Below are positions 49,601 to 56,639 of a stretch of 64,000 bases of DNA, piece after piece. The position numbers were made by a program, and so were the translations under genes. Within the stretch, counting starts at the first letter, position 1; each line of letters starts with the position of its first letter. This DNA is from Sphaerolaimus hirsutus (lineage: Eukaryota; Nematoda; Chromadorea; Monhysterida; Sphaerolaimidae): the NCBI GenBank assembly GCA_964036195.1, contig OZ038457.1, forward strand, positions 16,581,147-16,645,146, read 5' to 3'. The notes below the pieces were generated by a model, which worked only from the letters and a program-made list of their open reading frames with translations, ran no database searches and was not told the origin of the DNA.

Positions 49601-52600
49601 CACGCATCGAAAACGTTTTCAAAAAAGACCACGGCGAAAATGTTTAGTACTTACTTTGAATTCGGTATTTTGCAATTTTTTGTGCGGACGCGCGTAATTC
49701 CACATACAAAGTACAATTGATGGTTGTTTTAATTCATGATTTACCTGTGTATGTTCACTTATAACCATATTTGAGAGCTTTTAAAAAACACTTTTTAAAA
49801 AGAACTGGCGTTAAGCAAATGTCTTTTAATCTTCACTCCGCCCACTCAGGCGGCAATTTTCAAAGTGGGCGACGATGTGCGCCAGGACATGCTCGCGCTG
49901 CAGCTCATGTCGCTCATGAAGCACGTGTGCGCCTCCATCGACCTGCCCGTTTACCTGTTTCCCTACCGCGTGGTGGCCACCGCGCCCGGCTGCGGCGTCA
50001 TCGAGTGCGTGCCCAACGCCAAGAGCAGGGACCAGCTCGGCAGGCAGACTGATTTAGGTGAATGCTAGGTTTTTCTCTTTTGTCTATTTTATGTACATAT
50101 AGGTGGTTTTGTAATTCAGCTTTTTTTTTGCTTCGCATGGTAGTTGGGGGGGGTTGAAATTGGATGTGTGGTGTACTCGGTATCAACACTGCTGTTGGTG
50201 ATTGATGTTCAAAACGTGATTAAGTGAAGTGACGTAGGCCTACTATACATGACTAGCGGGTTTTACACGACTATAGTTAAGTCGATTAATTTGAGTTATC
50301 TCATGCATCCGGCTCATCTGGGCTTTTCCATTGTAAATCGTTACCCTGCAGGTCTCTACGAATACTTCCTGACTACTTTCGGCGACGAAATGAGTAGTGC
50401 ATTCATTTCGGCCAGACGGAACTTTGTGCAGTCCATGGCTGCCTACAGCGTGTTCAGTTACTTTTTGCAGATAAAAGACAGACACAATGGCAACATCATG
50501 CTCGATAATGATGGCCACATTGTCCATATCGGTGAGTGGTCGAGGTTATTGTATCGCTGCTCGGTGTGTATGCGCTTTTGAGCTTCAGTTTTCACTTTGA
50601 CACTTTCTGTGATCTGGTACGATCTGTGATTGATTGTTCTTTTTATATGATTGACTATTAGATATTGTGATTCCATTATAAATATCATTTTTCATTGTTT
50701 TCATTTGTTTTCAGATATTGTGATTCCATTTGATCATTTTCATTGTTTTCATTTGCTATCAGATATTGTGATTCCATTTTATCATTTTCCATTGTTTTTA
50801 TTTGTTCTTATTTGTGTTTCTGCGTACGATGTTTTGCGTGGCGACAGTTTCCAATCCGACCTCTGATGATCTGTTCTCCGGTGCCTGCATACGTCATTTT
50901 AATTCTGATTTGTCCGCGTTTCCAGATTTCGGCTTCATGTTCGAGTCGTCGCCGGGCGGCAACTTGGGTTTCGAGCCCGACTTCAAGCTGTCGGCCGAAA
51001 TGGTGGCCATCATGGGCGGCAAGTGGGACGCGGCGCCGTTTCGCTGGTTCATGCACCTGGCCGTGCAGTGCTTCCTCGCTTGCAGGTTCGCGGCTGTGAC
51101 AGCTAGGGTGTCAAATTTCCGTTTCCGTTTCCGCCTTTCCGCAGGAAAATTTTTTACCTTTCCGTTTTCCGGCAGCTGAAACATTTTTACCTTTCCGTTT
51201 TCCGTTTTCCGGCAGCTGAAAAATTTTTACCTTTCCGTTTTCCGTTTTCCGGCAGCTGAAAATTTTTTACCTTTCCGTTTTTCCGGCCCATTTTTCCGTT
51301 TTCCGGCTGAAAAATTTTTACCTTTTTGTTTCCGTTTTACCAGGCCATTTTTCCATTTTCTGGCTCGATTTTCAGTTTTCTGGCATTTTTCCATTGTTTT
51401 TCCAATCTGTATTTATCTTCATTTGGCTCATCCCATTGTGTTGTTTTTGTCTCTTGGAGCAGCATTGACAACTGGGATTTCAGGGTCAGTGAAACAGGTG
51501 CTGTGAACCCAATTGGGTCATATGCTGACACCAATAATTTATTCAAGTTTTGTCTGGTTGGTGTTGTGACCTGTCAATTTGCAATTTTGGTGTTGATATT
51601 GCCAGCATGTCCATTCAGTGATTTTATTTCATGCCCATTACTGCGACAATTTTATTCACTTTTGGACTCCTGTCATTTTCTGCTATTTTATTCATGACTG
51701 ATCTGGAGTTTGACAGCCATTCCCTCATGTTCATAGAACATTGGTTAAATAAAGCTTTGACTTTGTAATATAGTTCTAAAGCTTCAACTTCATTCGTGAC
51801 ACTCATGATGAAGTTATCGACGTAAATGTTGTTTATTATCATCGCCAACTGGTTTCGTTCCCCTTCATTTTCTTCATATTCATTCATGTTGTTTATTGTC
51901 ACATTTAAATGGTATTTTATGACTGCTCCCAAAATTGCTGGGCTGCAGACAAGTCCAAACAGTACACATTTAAAACGAAGTACTATTAAGTTATTTTCAG
52001 TTACTGGTTTTGAGGCATCTTTCAGCCAGAAAAATCGTGTGTAGTCTCTAGCTTGGTCATGCAATCCTATTTGCAAAAATGCCTTTTCAATATTGGCAAT
52101 TAATGCTAGATTGCCTGCCCTGAACCTCAGGAGTAGGCCCAGTGCTAATGGTGTTGTAATTGGTCCTCTAAAAAGGCACTCGTTGAAACTGGGCTTACCT
52201 CCATCGTACATGATTCTGCATGATGTCAATTTGTCCGGCGTGATTACTGGCTGGTGTGGCAGGTAATGAATCCCCTTGTTGTCTGTTTTGTCGTCACAGA
52301 TCTCAATTATTCCCTTTTCTAGTTGGTCGTCCAAAACTTTCCGGTATTGTTCAAATAAGTTTGGATCTTTGTTGAATCTTCTTATCAGTGATTTAAACTG
52401 CACCAAGGCTTCTGCTTTTCCCATGGGCAGGTCACTGATACTCTCTTTATACGGCCAGTCAATATAGTATTGTTTGTTGTTGTCGTTGAATTTTATGCTA
52501 TTTATTATCATCTCCTCTGCAATGTTGTCATCAATTGCATAGGGGTCATCAGTGATTCCCACTGCTTCTAGACTGTGAAATTGTCATAGTGTTTCCTTTC

Positions 52601-53883
52601 CTATGGCCACTATGGCTACTTTTTGATGATTTTTTGTTGGTCCAGTTAAGCTTGAACTACAAGTGAAGTTACAGGCATGATCCATAGTTGCAGAATTTAC
52701 AGCTACCACAATCAAAGCCAAACAGGCAAACCTGCATGCAGGTTTTCCTTCTGCAAATTTGTCTATTACCGTGCTAATTTCACTTCTTTTTTTTCCGTTT
52801 CCGTGAAAATTTTGTTTTCCGTTTTCCGTTTTCCGGCATTTCATTTTTCCGTTTTCCGTTTTCCGGCCGACAATTTTTTTTTACCTTTCCGTTTTCCGTT
52901 TTCCGCTGAGTGATATTTTTTTACCTTTCCGTTTTCCGTTTTCCGGCAGAAATTTTTTTTTTACCTTTCCGTTTTCCGTAAAGTGAAAAAATTTTACCTT
53001 TCCGTTTTCCGTTTTCCGTAAAAAAATTTTTTTGACACCCTAGTGACAGCTGCTTCGATAGTTTTCCGGGTTTATGTGCCCGTGTGCTGATCTGGGGCTG
53101 TTGCGACAGTGTATTTGCCAAGTGATTGATTTCTATTCGTGTATTTGTCATCCAAGATAGGAATTTGTCAGGCAAGAGACAAATACTCACCTTAAAGCTG
53201 ATCAGATTTCTATGTAAATGATTTCTATGGAAGTCAAGTTTTGACGCGTAGTAATTCGGACTTTTGGCGCTCTCGTTTCAAATGGCTCTCTAATGCATTC
53301 GGATAGCTCATAGGTTGGGTGCTCGGCCACGCGCACACCCGTCTCCATGTGCCCGATCTAGTTTTCCAATATCTAGTCGAACCCTGAACTTTAAATACTT
53401 TGAATTGTCCTAGTCGAACCCTGTGGATTATCATCGCATATGTTTACTCTGCGGATCATCTACCATAACGTCTACCATAACCACATGAATAGTGAACCAA
53501 AAATTATACAGTTTTTCATGGTAATATTTCGTTTTTACCACGAAATAGTTAATTACGAAATTTATCACAAAACTTTATTCATTAAATTATGTTAGGATCC
53601 TTCGCAAAGTACGCGCTCCACTTGGTACACGTGAACAAGTTTCCCACCCAGACCCCACCAAGAAGCGTTCATCTCGCTGGTGTCGCTGATGCTGGACACG
53701 GGGCTACCGTGCTTCCGCGGCAAGACCATCCAGCAGCTGCGCGCCAGGTTCGTGCCGCACGCGAGCGAGAGGGAGGCCGCCGCGCACATGGTCGCCGTGG
53801 TCAATCGGTGCTTCTTGAACATTAGGAGCAAAATGTACGACCAGATTCAGTGGGTCCAGAACGAAATACCGTATTATGAGTGA
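27099..53883 (+). CDS. PI4KA: Phosphatidylinositol 4-kinase alpha (PI4KIII-alpha), complete gene, 42 exons
   Basis: Converts PtdIns to PtdIns4P, chiefly at the plasma membrane, where the animal enzyme works with TTC7, FAM126 and EFR3 (known of the family). I modelled 42 exons with GT/AG borders. They join in one frame of 2283 codons including the stop (2282 aa; human is about 2100). Exon coordinates are in the six block entries below. Sequence similarity to animal PI4KA runs collinearly from exon 1 to the last exon. The start ATG 27099-27101 lies in AAAATGG context, and its first residues align with the conserved N-terminal helix. The stop is TGA 53881-53883, after the family-typical IPYYE end. 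The least certain junction is intron 10. No frameshift or internal stop is needed anywhere. Confidence 0.96.
27487..28151. mobile_element. Family C hAT-like MITE, CGATAT core, with a duplicated left end
   Basis: TAGGGTTCAAACGATATATC ... CGTATCGTTTGAACCCTA with the 8-bp TSD GTCCTAAG at 27479-27486 and 28152-28159. An extra copy of TSD plus element start (GTCCTAAG TAGGGTTCAAACGA, 27453-27474) stands just upstream. The arms are rich in AATATCGA and ATATCG. In PI4KA intron 2. Confidence 0.85.
28190..28320. mobile_element. Family B-variant fragment in PI4KA intron 2
   Basis: Carries AAAAATCGCTTCAAATAGCT, AGCCAAAAATTTTGCCTCC, a long G run and a final AAGACCCCTG, all in the order of B elements. The other half is absent. 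Confidence 0.5.
28774..29378. mobile_element. Family A hAT-like MITE in PI4KA intron 4
   Basis: TAGGGTTGGCCGATG ... TTTTCCAACCCTA. The flanking octamers TGCAAACC and AACAAACC match at 6 of 8 positions. The right TSD ends 5 bp before the AG-adjacent start of exon 5 (29392). Confidence 0.8.
29392..31539 (+). CDS. PI4KA: PI4KA exons 5-10 (residues 133-517)
   Basis: Exons 29392-29476, 29520-29841, 30272-30551, 30817-30882, 30959-31150 and 31330-31539. Conserved stretches include [32 protein letters not shown] and [14 protein letters not shown]. Exons 6-7 carry a long variable insert between conserved blocks, as in other animals. Intron 5 is 43 bp (29477-29519), the shortest in the gene. The end of exon 10 meets a transposon end directly (see the element at 31541). 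Confidence 0.9.
29880..30028. mobile_element. Family N hAT-like MITE, GGCGCC core
   Basis: TAGTGATGTAAAAAGCGCC ... GGCGCTTTCACGTCACTA, with an exact 8-bp TSD GTCACCCC at 29872-29879 and 30029-30036. 149 bp, made largely of GGCGC/GCGCC motifs. In PI4KA intron 6. Confidence 0.85.
30600..30770. mobile_element. Diverged family A remnant in PI4KA intron 7
   Basis: GTGCGCTCTTGCCCGCAAGC followed by AAAATACCTAGTGAATAAA and ATTTCAACCGCCGTTTTAAA matches the family A segment around its GCGCGC palindrome, with changes. Ends not resolved. Confidence 0.4.
31541..31731. mobile_element. Family I palindromic MITE interrupting PI4KA coding sequence (acts as intron 10)
   Basis: A near-perfect palindrome (centre about 31632, AACGTACGTT) with ends TGCCAATCCCAGACC and, from the other side, GGGCAGTCTCAGAG. 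Related copies are at about 32818-32990 and 61183-61365. CTGG flanks both ends. Reading across the gap gives WGAL then DETEAESL, which aligns without a gap to human PI4KA, so the ancestral exon seems continuous here. A phase-0 splice from 31540 (GTGCCA) to 31740 (ACGAG) removes the element and keeps frame, losing two codons. Confidence 0.65.
31741..39781 (+). CDS. PI4KA: PI4KA exons 11-22 (helical solenoid, residues 518-1153)
   Basis: Exons 31741-31848, 32117-32242, 32539-32793, 34545-34739, 35161-35264, 37048-37210, 37622-37781, 38213-38340, 38692-38885, 39171-39345, 39411-39573 and 39645-39781. Diagnostic strings are [73 protein letters not shown] and [18 protein letters not shown]. All phases join. 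Introns 13, 15 and 19 hold B, F, E and ACACACGCTAG-type elements. Confidence 0.92.
32302..32356. mobile_element. Family B terminal fragment in PI4KA intron 12
   Basis: TAGCTGAGCGGGCCTCCAGG and GATAGCTGGCCAATAGGAGA match the right end of family B elements. It is preceded at 32256-32300 by AAAGGTTTAAAAAACAACGG, a family A-like terminus. Confidence 0.45.
32818..32990. mobile_element. Family I palindromic MITE in PI4KA intron 13
   Basis: GGCAGTCCCGGACCCTGTAA ... CATTTTACAGGGTATGGG and TTTGGCA, a mirror-image structure with AAATG/CATTT repeats. It starts 24 bp after the exon 13 donor. Confidence 0.6.
33736..34452. mobile_element. ACACACGCTAG-type inverted-repeat element, split by a B element
   Basis: GCCACACACGCTGGATGTCA at the left and TGTCAACTAGCGTGTGTGG at the right. 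The left half matches in reverse the element at 38934-39122. The family B element 33870-34362 sits in its middle. In PI4KA intron 13. Confidence 0.6.
33870..34362. mobile_element. Family B hAT-like MITE in PI4KA intron 13
   Basis: CAGGGGTCTCCTAGGGGG ... TTGGAGACCCCTG with an exact 8-bp TSD GTCAAGTG at 33862-33869 and 34363-34370. Opposite orientation to the copies at 8264 and 19867. Confidence 0.88.
34843..35043. mobile_element. CTGCACACACTAG-type inverted-repeat element in PI4KA intron 14
   Basis: CTGCACACACTAGTTTTCAC ... GTGAAAACTAGTGTGCACAG, closely related to 23412-23645 but with one copy of the internal 40-bp unit instead of two. Confidence 0.65.
35779..35870. mobile_element. Minimal family E-type element in PI4KA intron 15
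   Basis: CAGTGGCGTAGCCAGG ... TTGGCTATGCCACTG, only 92 bp. The flanking octamers GCATGATC and GCATGACC match at 7 of 8 positions. Confidence 0.75.
36449..36838. mobile_element. Family F hAT-like MITE, TTTCCG array
   Basis: TAGGGTGTCAAATTTCCG ... TTTTTTGACACCCTA with an exact 8-bp TSD GTCAGTAG at 36441-36448 and 36839-36846. The interior is a tandem array of a unit of about 36 bp built around TTTTTACCTTTCCGTTTTCC and GGCAGCYGAAAA. In PI4KA intron 15. Confidence 0.9.
37462..37606. repeat. Palindromic repeat CTCCAGTGACATTAC / CCATATCCCATNTGAATAAA
   Basis: Inverted arms meet at about 37534 in PI4KA intron 16 and end close to exon 17. A partial relative (TTCAGATGGGATATGGTAGA) occurs at 39937-39970 in intron 22. 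Confidence 0.5.
38563..38653. mobile_element. Small G-like fragment in PI4KA intron 18
   Basis: GATGGGGGGGGGGATTATTC ... GAAGTATTCAAGCAAATACT, related to the AATAA subtype at 45854-46172. Confidence 0.4.
38934..39122. mobile_element. ACACACGCTAG-type inverted-repeat element in PI4KA intron 19
   Basis: CACACGCGCTAGTTGACCTC at the left and GAGTTAACTCAAATTTAGTTGACACG-type sequence with CATCCAGCGTATGTGACGCC at the right. It is the reverse-oriented relative of the element at 33736. Confidence 0.55.
40060..46391 (+). CDS. PI4KA: PI4KA exons 23-33 (residues 1154-1736)
   Basis: Exons 40060-40257, 40490-40694, 41245-41391, 41857-41996, 42174-42312, 42652-42844, 44680-44807, 44867-44982, 45069-45217, 45658-45793 and 46195-46391. 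Conserved strings include [51 protein letters not shown] and LAVQMFAR. The linker in exons 30-32 is low in similarity and rich in S, G, Q and T, as in other species. Intron 28 (42845-44679) is almost wholly a family E element. Confidence 0.92.
41100..41230. mobile_element. Family C hAT-like MITE, CGATAT core
   Basis: TAGGGTTCGAACGATATG ... ATATATCGTTTGAACCCTA with an exact 8-bp TSD GTGTGCTG at 41092-41099 and 41231-41238. 131 bp made of CGATAT/ATATCG repeats. The right TSD lies 6 bp from the start of exon 25 at 41245. Confidence 0.9.
41441..41834. mobile_element. ACACACGCTAG-type elements, probably nested, in PI4KA intron 25
   Basis: The outer ends GGCCCTACACATACTCG and CAACTAGTGTATGTCA bracket an inner pair at about 41643-41752 (GGGCCCACACACGCTGACGA ... 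AACTAGCGTGTGTGGGGCC). GGAACCAGTTGACATTTGGT is shared with 55425-55585. Confidence 0.5.
42875..44627. mobile_element. Family E hAT-like element containing a long foldback
   Basis: CAAGGACGTATTCCGC at the left and CTGGATACGTCCTTG at the right. The flanking octamers CCTCTCGT and CCTCTCGC match at 7 of 8 positions. It begins 30 bp after the exon 28 donor and fills intron 28. GGCGCC-rich sequence and G runs lie near the right end, as in other E copies. Confidence 0.8.
42992..44432. repeat. Long foldback (about 0.69-kb arms) within the E element
   Basis: Arms at about 42992-43678 and 43740-44432 are reverse complements. Landmarks: CCTTCCCGGACAAGTTCACC versus GGTGAACTTGTCCGGGAAGG, and CATAAGGAAATTTACTTGGG versus CCCAAGTAAATTTCCTTATG. 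The loop is about 60 bp. Confidence 0.8.
45347..45520. mobile_element. Short family B-variant hAT-like MITE in PI4KA intron 31
   Basis: CAGGGGATTTGTAGATTTGG ... CTAACCCCTG with an exact 8-bp TSD AACAGTAG at 45339-45346 and 45521-45528. 174 bp, an internally deleted version of the element at 4544. Confidence 0.85.
45854..46172. mobile_element. G-like element (AATAA subtype) in PI4KA intron 32
   Basis: TACCGTATATCCTCGAATAA with a G run at the left and GGGAGTTATTCGAGCATTAA near the right end, in partial inverted relation. It ends about 20 bp before the exon 33 acceptor. Confidence 0.5.
46745..47762 (+). CDS. PI4KA: PI4KA exons 34-36 (lipid kinase accessory/helical domain, residues 1736-1895)
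   Basis: Exons 46745-46900, 47093-47255 and 47604-47762. Family hallmarks are [59 protein letters not shown] and CDEEG. This is the PIK helical domain that packs on the kinase domain. Intron 34 contains the 93-bp family C element 46933-47025. Confidence 0.95.
46933..47025. mobile_element. Family C hAT-like MITE, GGGACC core
   Basis: TAGGGTTCAAACGGGACC ... GGTCTCGTTTGAACCCTA, 93 bp. The flanking octamers GGTGCAAC and GTTGTAAC match at 6 of 8 positions. The interior is CGGGACC and GGACCAGGACC-type repeats. In PI4KA intron 34. Confidence 0.8.
47427..47525. mobile_element. Family G fragment in PI4KA intron 35
   Basis: Repeated GGGGGTATTTCGAGGG, GGGGTATTTCAAGGG and GGGGGTAATTCGAGGAAG strings match the G-rich end of family G elements. 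Confidence 0.5.
47887..48112. mobile_element. CACACACTAGTTTTCACCGTGA-type inverted repeat in PI4KA intron 36
   Basis: TACACACACTAGTTTTCACC at the left is mirrored by GTGAAAACTACTTAGTGTGT at the right. Distantly like the elements at 23412 and 34843. Confidence 0.5.
48794..53883 (+). CDS. PI4KA: PI4KA exons 37-42 (catalytic kinase domain, residues 1896-2282)
   Basis: Exons 48794-49029, 49371-49518, 49850-50057, 50352-50531, 50926-51085 and 53652-53883. Motifs in order: [57 protein letters not shown], catalytic loop KDRHNGN (Asp 2135, Asn 2140), the DFG motif with Asp at 2153, then [19 protein letters not shown] and [19 protein letters not shown]. All expected catalytic residues are present, so an active kinase is likely. 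The DFG codon is split by intron 40. Intron 41 (2566 bp) contains an F element with a reverse-transcriptase fragment. Confidence 0.96.
49567..49800. mobile_element. Ancient family A remnant in PI4KA intron 38
   Basis: GGCCGGTGTTTTTAAAAAAG, ATGTTTAGTACTTACTTTGA, GGTATTTTGCAATTTTTTGT and ATTGATGGTTGTTTTAATTC follow the family A order with strong divergence. The middle is deleted. Confidence 0.5.
50661..50805. repeat. Tandem repeat in PI4KA intron 40
   Basis: About three units of roughly 50-58 bp beginning AGATATTGTGATTCCATT and continuing with TCATTTTCATTGTTTTCATT-like sequence. Confidence 0.7.
51104..53042. mobile_element. Family F hAT-like element carrying a captured retrotransposon fragment
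   Basis: TAGGGTGTCAAATTTCCG ... TTTTTTTGACACCCTA with an exact 8-bp TSD GTGACAGC at 51096-51103 and 53043-53050. TTTCCG/TTTTCCGG arrays occupy both ends (51104-51350 and 52785-53042). The 1.4 kb between them is unrelated and holds BEL/Pao reverse-transcriptase sequence. It starts 18 bp after exon 41 of PI4KA. Confidence 0.9.
51337..52700 (-). pseudogene. BEL/Pao-type retrotransposon reverse-transcriptase fragment (broken)
   Basis: A minus-strand frame of 312 codons (52562-51624) resembles BEL/Pao LTR retrotransposon RT, with [25 protein letters not shown], the motif A region [14 protein letters not shown] and motif C YVDN. The downstream piece 51546-51337 continues with [14 protein letters not shown], typical of the region after RT. 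Upstream the frame continues past an in-frame stop at about 52584-52586. Breaks: that stop, loss of frame between 51624 and 51546, Asn in place of the motif A catalytic Asp, and YVDN in place of YVDD. No protease, integrase or LTR is present. It cannot encode an active enzyme. Confidence 0.85.
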
Positions 53884-54128
53884 GGCTTGTGACTTGCGTT
53901 TTTTGCGATGGTTTGTAAAATAGGCTCCATGTAAAATGTCCACAGAAGATCGAGGACACCCTTAGCTGAGCTTATCCACTTTTTGCAACTGCATCCAAAT
54001 TTATAATTTCCCCAAAGATGTATGTTTTCTAGCCGTTTTCAAATGTCGTGTTTTAGGGTTTCCATTATCTCAGAAAAAATTTTTTAGCGACCCATAGGTT
54101 TAAAAAATCAGTTTTTACTGTGAACACA

Positions 54129-54581
54129 TACCGTATTTCCTCGAAATACCCCCCGGGGGGTGATTGTTTCATAGTGGTCCCGAGAGGGGGGGGGTCAAAC
54201 GAGGGGGGGGTATTTCGAGGGGGGGGGGTTATTATTTCACAAGAAAATTTTTGAAAACCGAGTACGAAATAGTCGTCTGAAACGTACGCAGACGTCGAAA
54301 AATGCAACAAAAACCGCCATTTATAAGTTTCTGTAGACTAATATTAGTATGTAGATGGTATGTACACTGTTCTAACGTGACACCGACATTGTTTTAACGT
54401 GTGTTCTGCAGTACACAGAACACAAACTGCAGTATTTGTCATGTACGTTCCCTTTACACTCAATTTGGGGGGGGGTATTTCGAGGGGGGGGGGTGATTGT
54501 TTCATAGTGGTCCCGAGAGGGGGGGGGTCAAACGAGGGGGGGGGTATTTCGAGGGGGGGGGTATTTCGAGGAAATACGGTA
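54129..54581. mobile_element. Family G element downstream of PI4KA
   Basis: CCGTATTTCCTCGAAATACC ... CGAGGAAATACGG, flanked by TA (54129-54130 and 54580-54581), with long G runs. It lies 245 bp after the stop codon, so it may be within the 3' UTR. Confidence 0.75.
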
Positions 54582-54657
54582 CTTTGTCATTTGTATTTAT
54601 TATGCTTTTTGCGTAGAAATTTCCGTATTCTGAATAGCGTCAGAATATCCTCTCCCG

Positions 54658-54663
54658 AATAAA
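54658..54663 (+). promoter_or_regulatory. Possible PI4KA polyadenylation signal
   Basis: First clear AATAAA after the PI4KA stop codon, about 775 nt downstream and beyond a family G element. I saw no nearer canonical hexamer. Weak evidence by motif alone. Confidence 0.2.
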
Positions 54664-55424
54664 TGTGTTCTTGAATGCATTCCCATCCCAGCTGTGATAA
54701 AATATGATAGTCCGATAGCTAATCCTGCGTTTTTATGTCTGTACGTAAATGCCGTTCAAAATTGGCGTACTTACGTTAGATGATGCTTATGGTGTTCATT
54801 TCATTTTCATTTTTCATTTAGATGCATAGGTAAACATTGGCCGGAACTGCTTGCTTGCTTGGCTGTTCTGCGTGTATTCTGGTCAGTGAATTGCATTTTC
54901 CCACCTGAACCCAATTAGTCAATGAATTTATTAGCTCTTGCAATTTAGCACTTGCAAAATCGAAGATGTCCGTTATTATCTGCCGCATGGTCGCAGGAAC
55001 TGTTGCCGCGATATTTTGGTGTGGCGCTGCCGGTAGCCAGTGATGGATCAGTGTTTTTGCTGTGTGGTGAGTAAGTTTTTCCTGTTAATATGTCCAGTGG
55101 TGAAAAAGTTTCTGTTAAGATAACCAGTGAGGAATAAGTTTTTTCTAGAAATCACTATTTTGGCTTGTTTGAAGGTGGCGTAAAGTTTTTTCTTGAGCGG
55201 CTGTTTGAGTGATGTAGAAGCGCCATAGTCTTGTCAGAATGTTCAGCTTTTGCTAACAAAATAAATAACTCAAATAAACAAAATACATTTGTGGTTTATC
55301 ATCAATTTTATTCATAATTCTTTGCAATCACTAGTTGTGCTGCTTGTTTTTATATCAATTGAAAAACTTTTTGTTGTACAAATATTGTTATAACACACTG
55401 ATTCAGTTTTCACAAAAAAAAACG
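54664..55424. other. Unassigned interval
   Basis: No gene, complete element or array recognised. Confidence 0.3.
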
Positions 55425-55585
55425 GGCCCAAACACGCTAGTTGACATCGACACCAAATGTCAACTGGTGCCGATACCGATTCAGAGCTTGCTGACGAGTG
55501 GACGAATGACATGCAAACGCAATCTTTGAATTAGGAACGGAACCAGTTGACATTTGGTGTCGATGTCAACTAGCGTGTGGGGGGC
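55425..55585. mobile_element. ACACACGCTAG-type inverted-repeat element
   Basis: GGGCCCAAACACGCTAGTTG with ACATCGACACCAAATGTCAA at the left, mirrored by TTGACATTTGGTGTCGATGT and CAACTAGCGTGTGGGGGGCC at the right. About 160 bp. Confidence 0.65.
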
Positions 55586-55747
55586 CTACCTCGAAATAAC
55601 CCCAGGGGGTTTATTATTTCGCCAACAAATTTTCAGGGGGTTAATTCGAGGGGTCTATTATTTCACCAGAAATTTTGTGAAGTTCCACATACTCCTACGT
55701 CTATTTTGTTTGATTTTTCTATTTCTGTGTTTATAGACGTACCAATA

Positions 55748-56228
55748 TACCGTATTCCTCGAAATACCCCCAGGCCCAGGCGGTTTATTTTTTCAGAGTG
55801 AGAATTTTGAGGGGGTTATTTCGAGGGGGGGGGGTATTATTTCGCCAGACATTTTTTGAAAACCCAGTACTAATAACGTACGCAGACGTAGAAAAATGCA
55901 ACAAAAACCACCATGTATAATGCAACAAAAACCACCATACCATGTATTTATAAGAGTCTACAGCCTTATATAAGTAAAAAAGGTAGATGGTTTAAACCAT
56001 GTTCTAATGTAACACAGTCATTGTTTTAACGTGTGTTATGCATTGTTCAGGTCATAAACCGCAGCTCATTGTTTTAACGTGTGTTATGCATTGTTCAGGT
56101 CATAAACCGCAGCTTTTGTCATTGAAGTTCTCTTTACACTCAATTGGGGGGGGTCTATTAATTTATAGTGCCCATTTTGAGGGTGAGTATTTCGAGGTGG
56201 GGTGGGGGTAATTCGGGGAAATAAGGTA
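55748..56228. mobile_element. Family G element, older copy
   Basis: TACCGTATTCCTCGAAATAC at the left and GGGGAAATAAGGTA at the right. The core AACGTACGCAGACGTAGAAA matches other G copies. It contains an internal duplication of ATTGTTTTAACGTGTGTTAT (about 56018 and 56068). Confidence 0.6.
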
Positions 56229-56314
56229 ACTGTATTGGCATTGGTTTCAATTCAACGTTCTGCATCATACAGATCATAAATTCATAAACTGGTATTTGTT
56301 GTATACATCTCTTT

Positions 56315-56578
56315 ACATTTAATTTAGGTGAAGGTATTTCGCGGGGGATTATTTTATTGTCCCAGCAAAATTTGAGGGGGGTAATTCGAGGTAATACGGT
56401 GTTTACATGCCTATTTTGTAGGTATTTGATTGACTGCAGTGGGATTACATTTAATTTAGGTGAGGGTATTTCGAGGGGGATTATTTTGTTTCCCCCGCAC
56501 AATTTGAGGGGGGTAATTCGAGGTAATACAGTGTTTACATGCCTATTTTGTAGGTATTTGATTGACTGCAGTGGGATT
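56315..56578. repeat. 132-bp tandem duplication of a G-like segment
   Basis: ACATTTAATTTAGGTGA starts at 56315 and again at 56447. The following GAGGGGGGTAATTCGAGGTA and TTTACATGCCTATTTTGTAG blocks repeat with the same period. Confidence 0.7.
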
Positions 56579-56639
56579 TCAAGTTGTTATTCTATTCTTT
56601 TCGCGAGTGGAAAAATATACTAAAAACTGCTATTCTATC

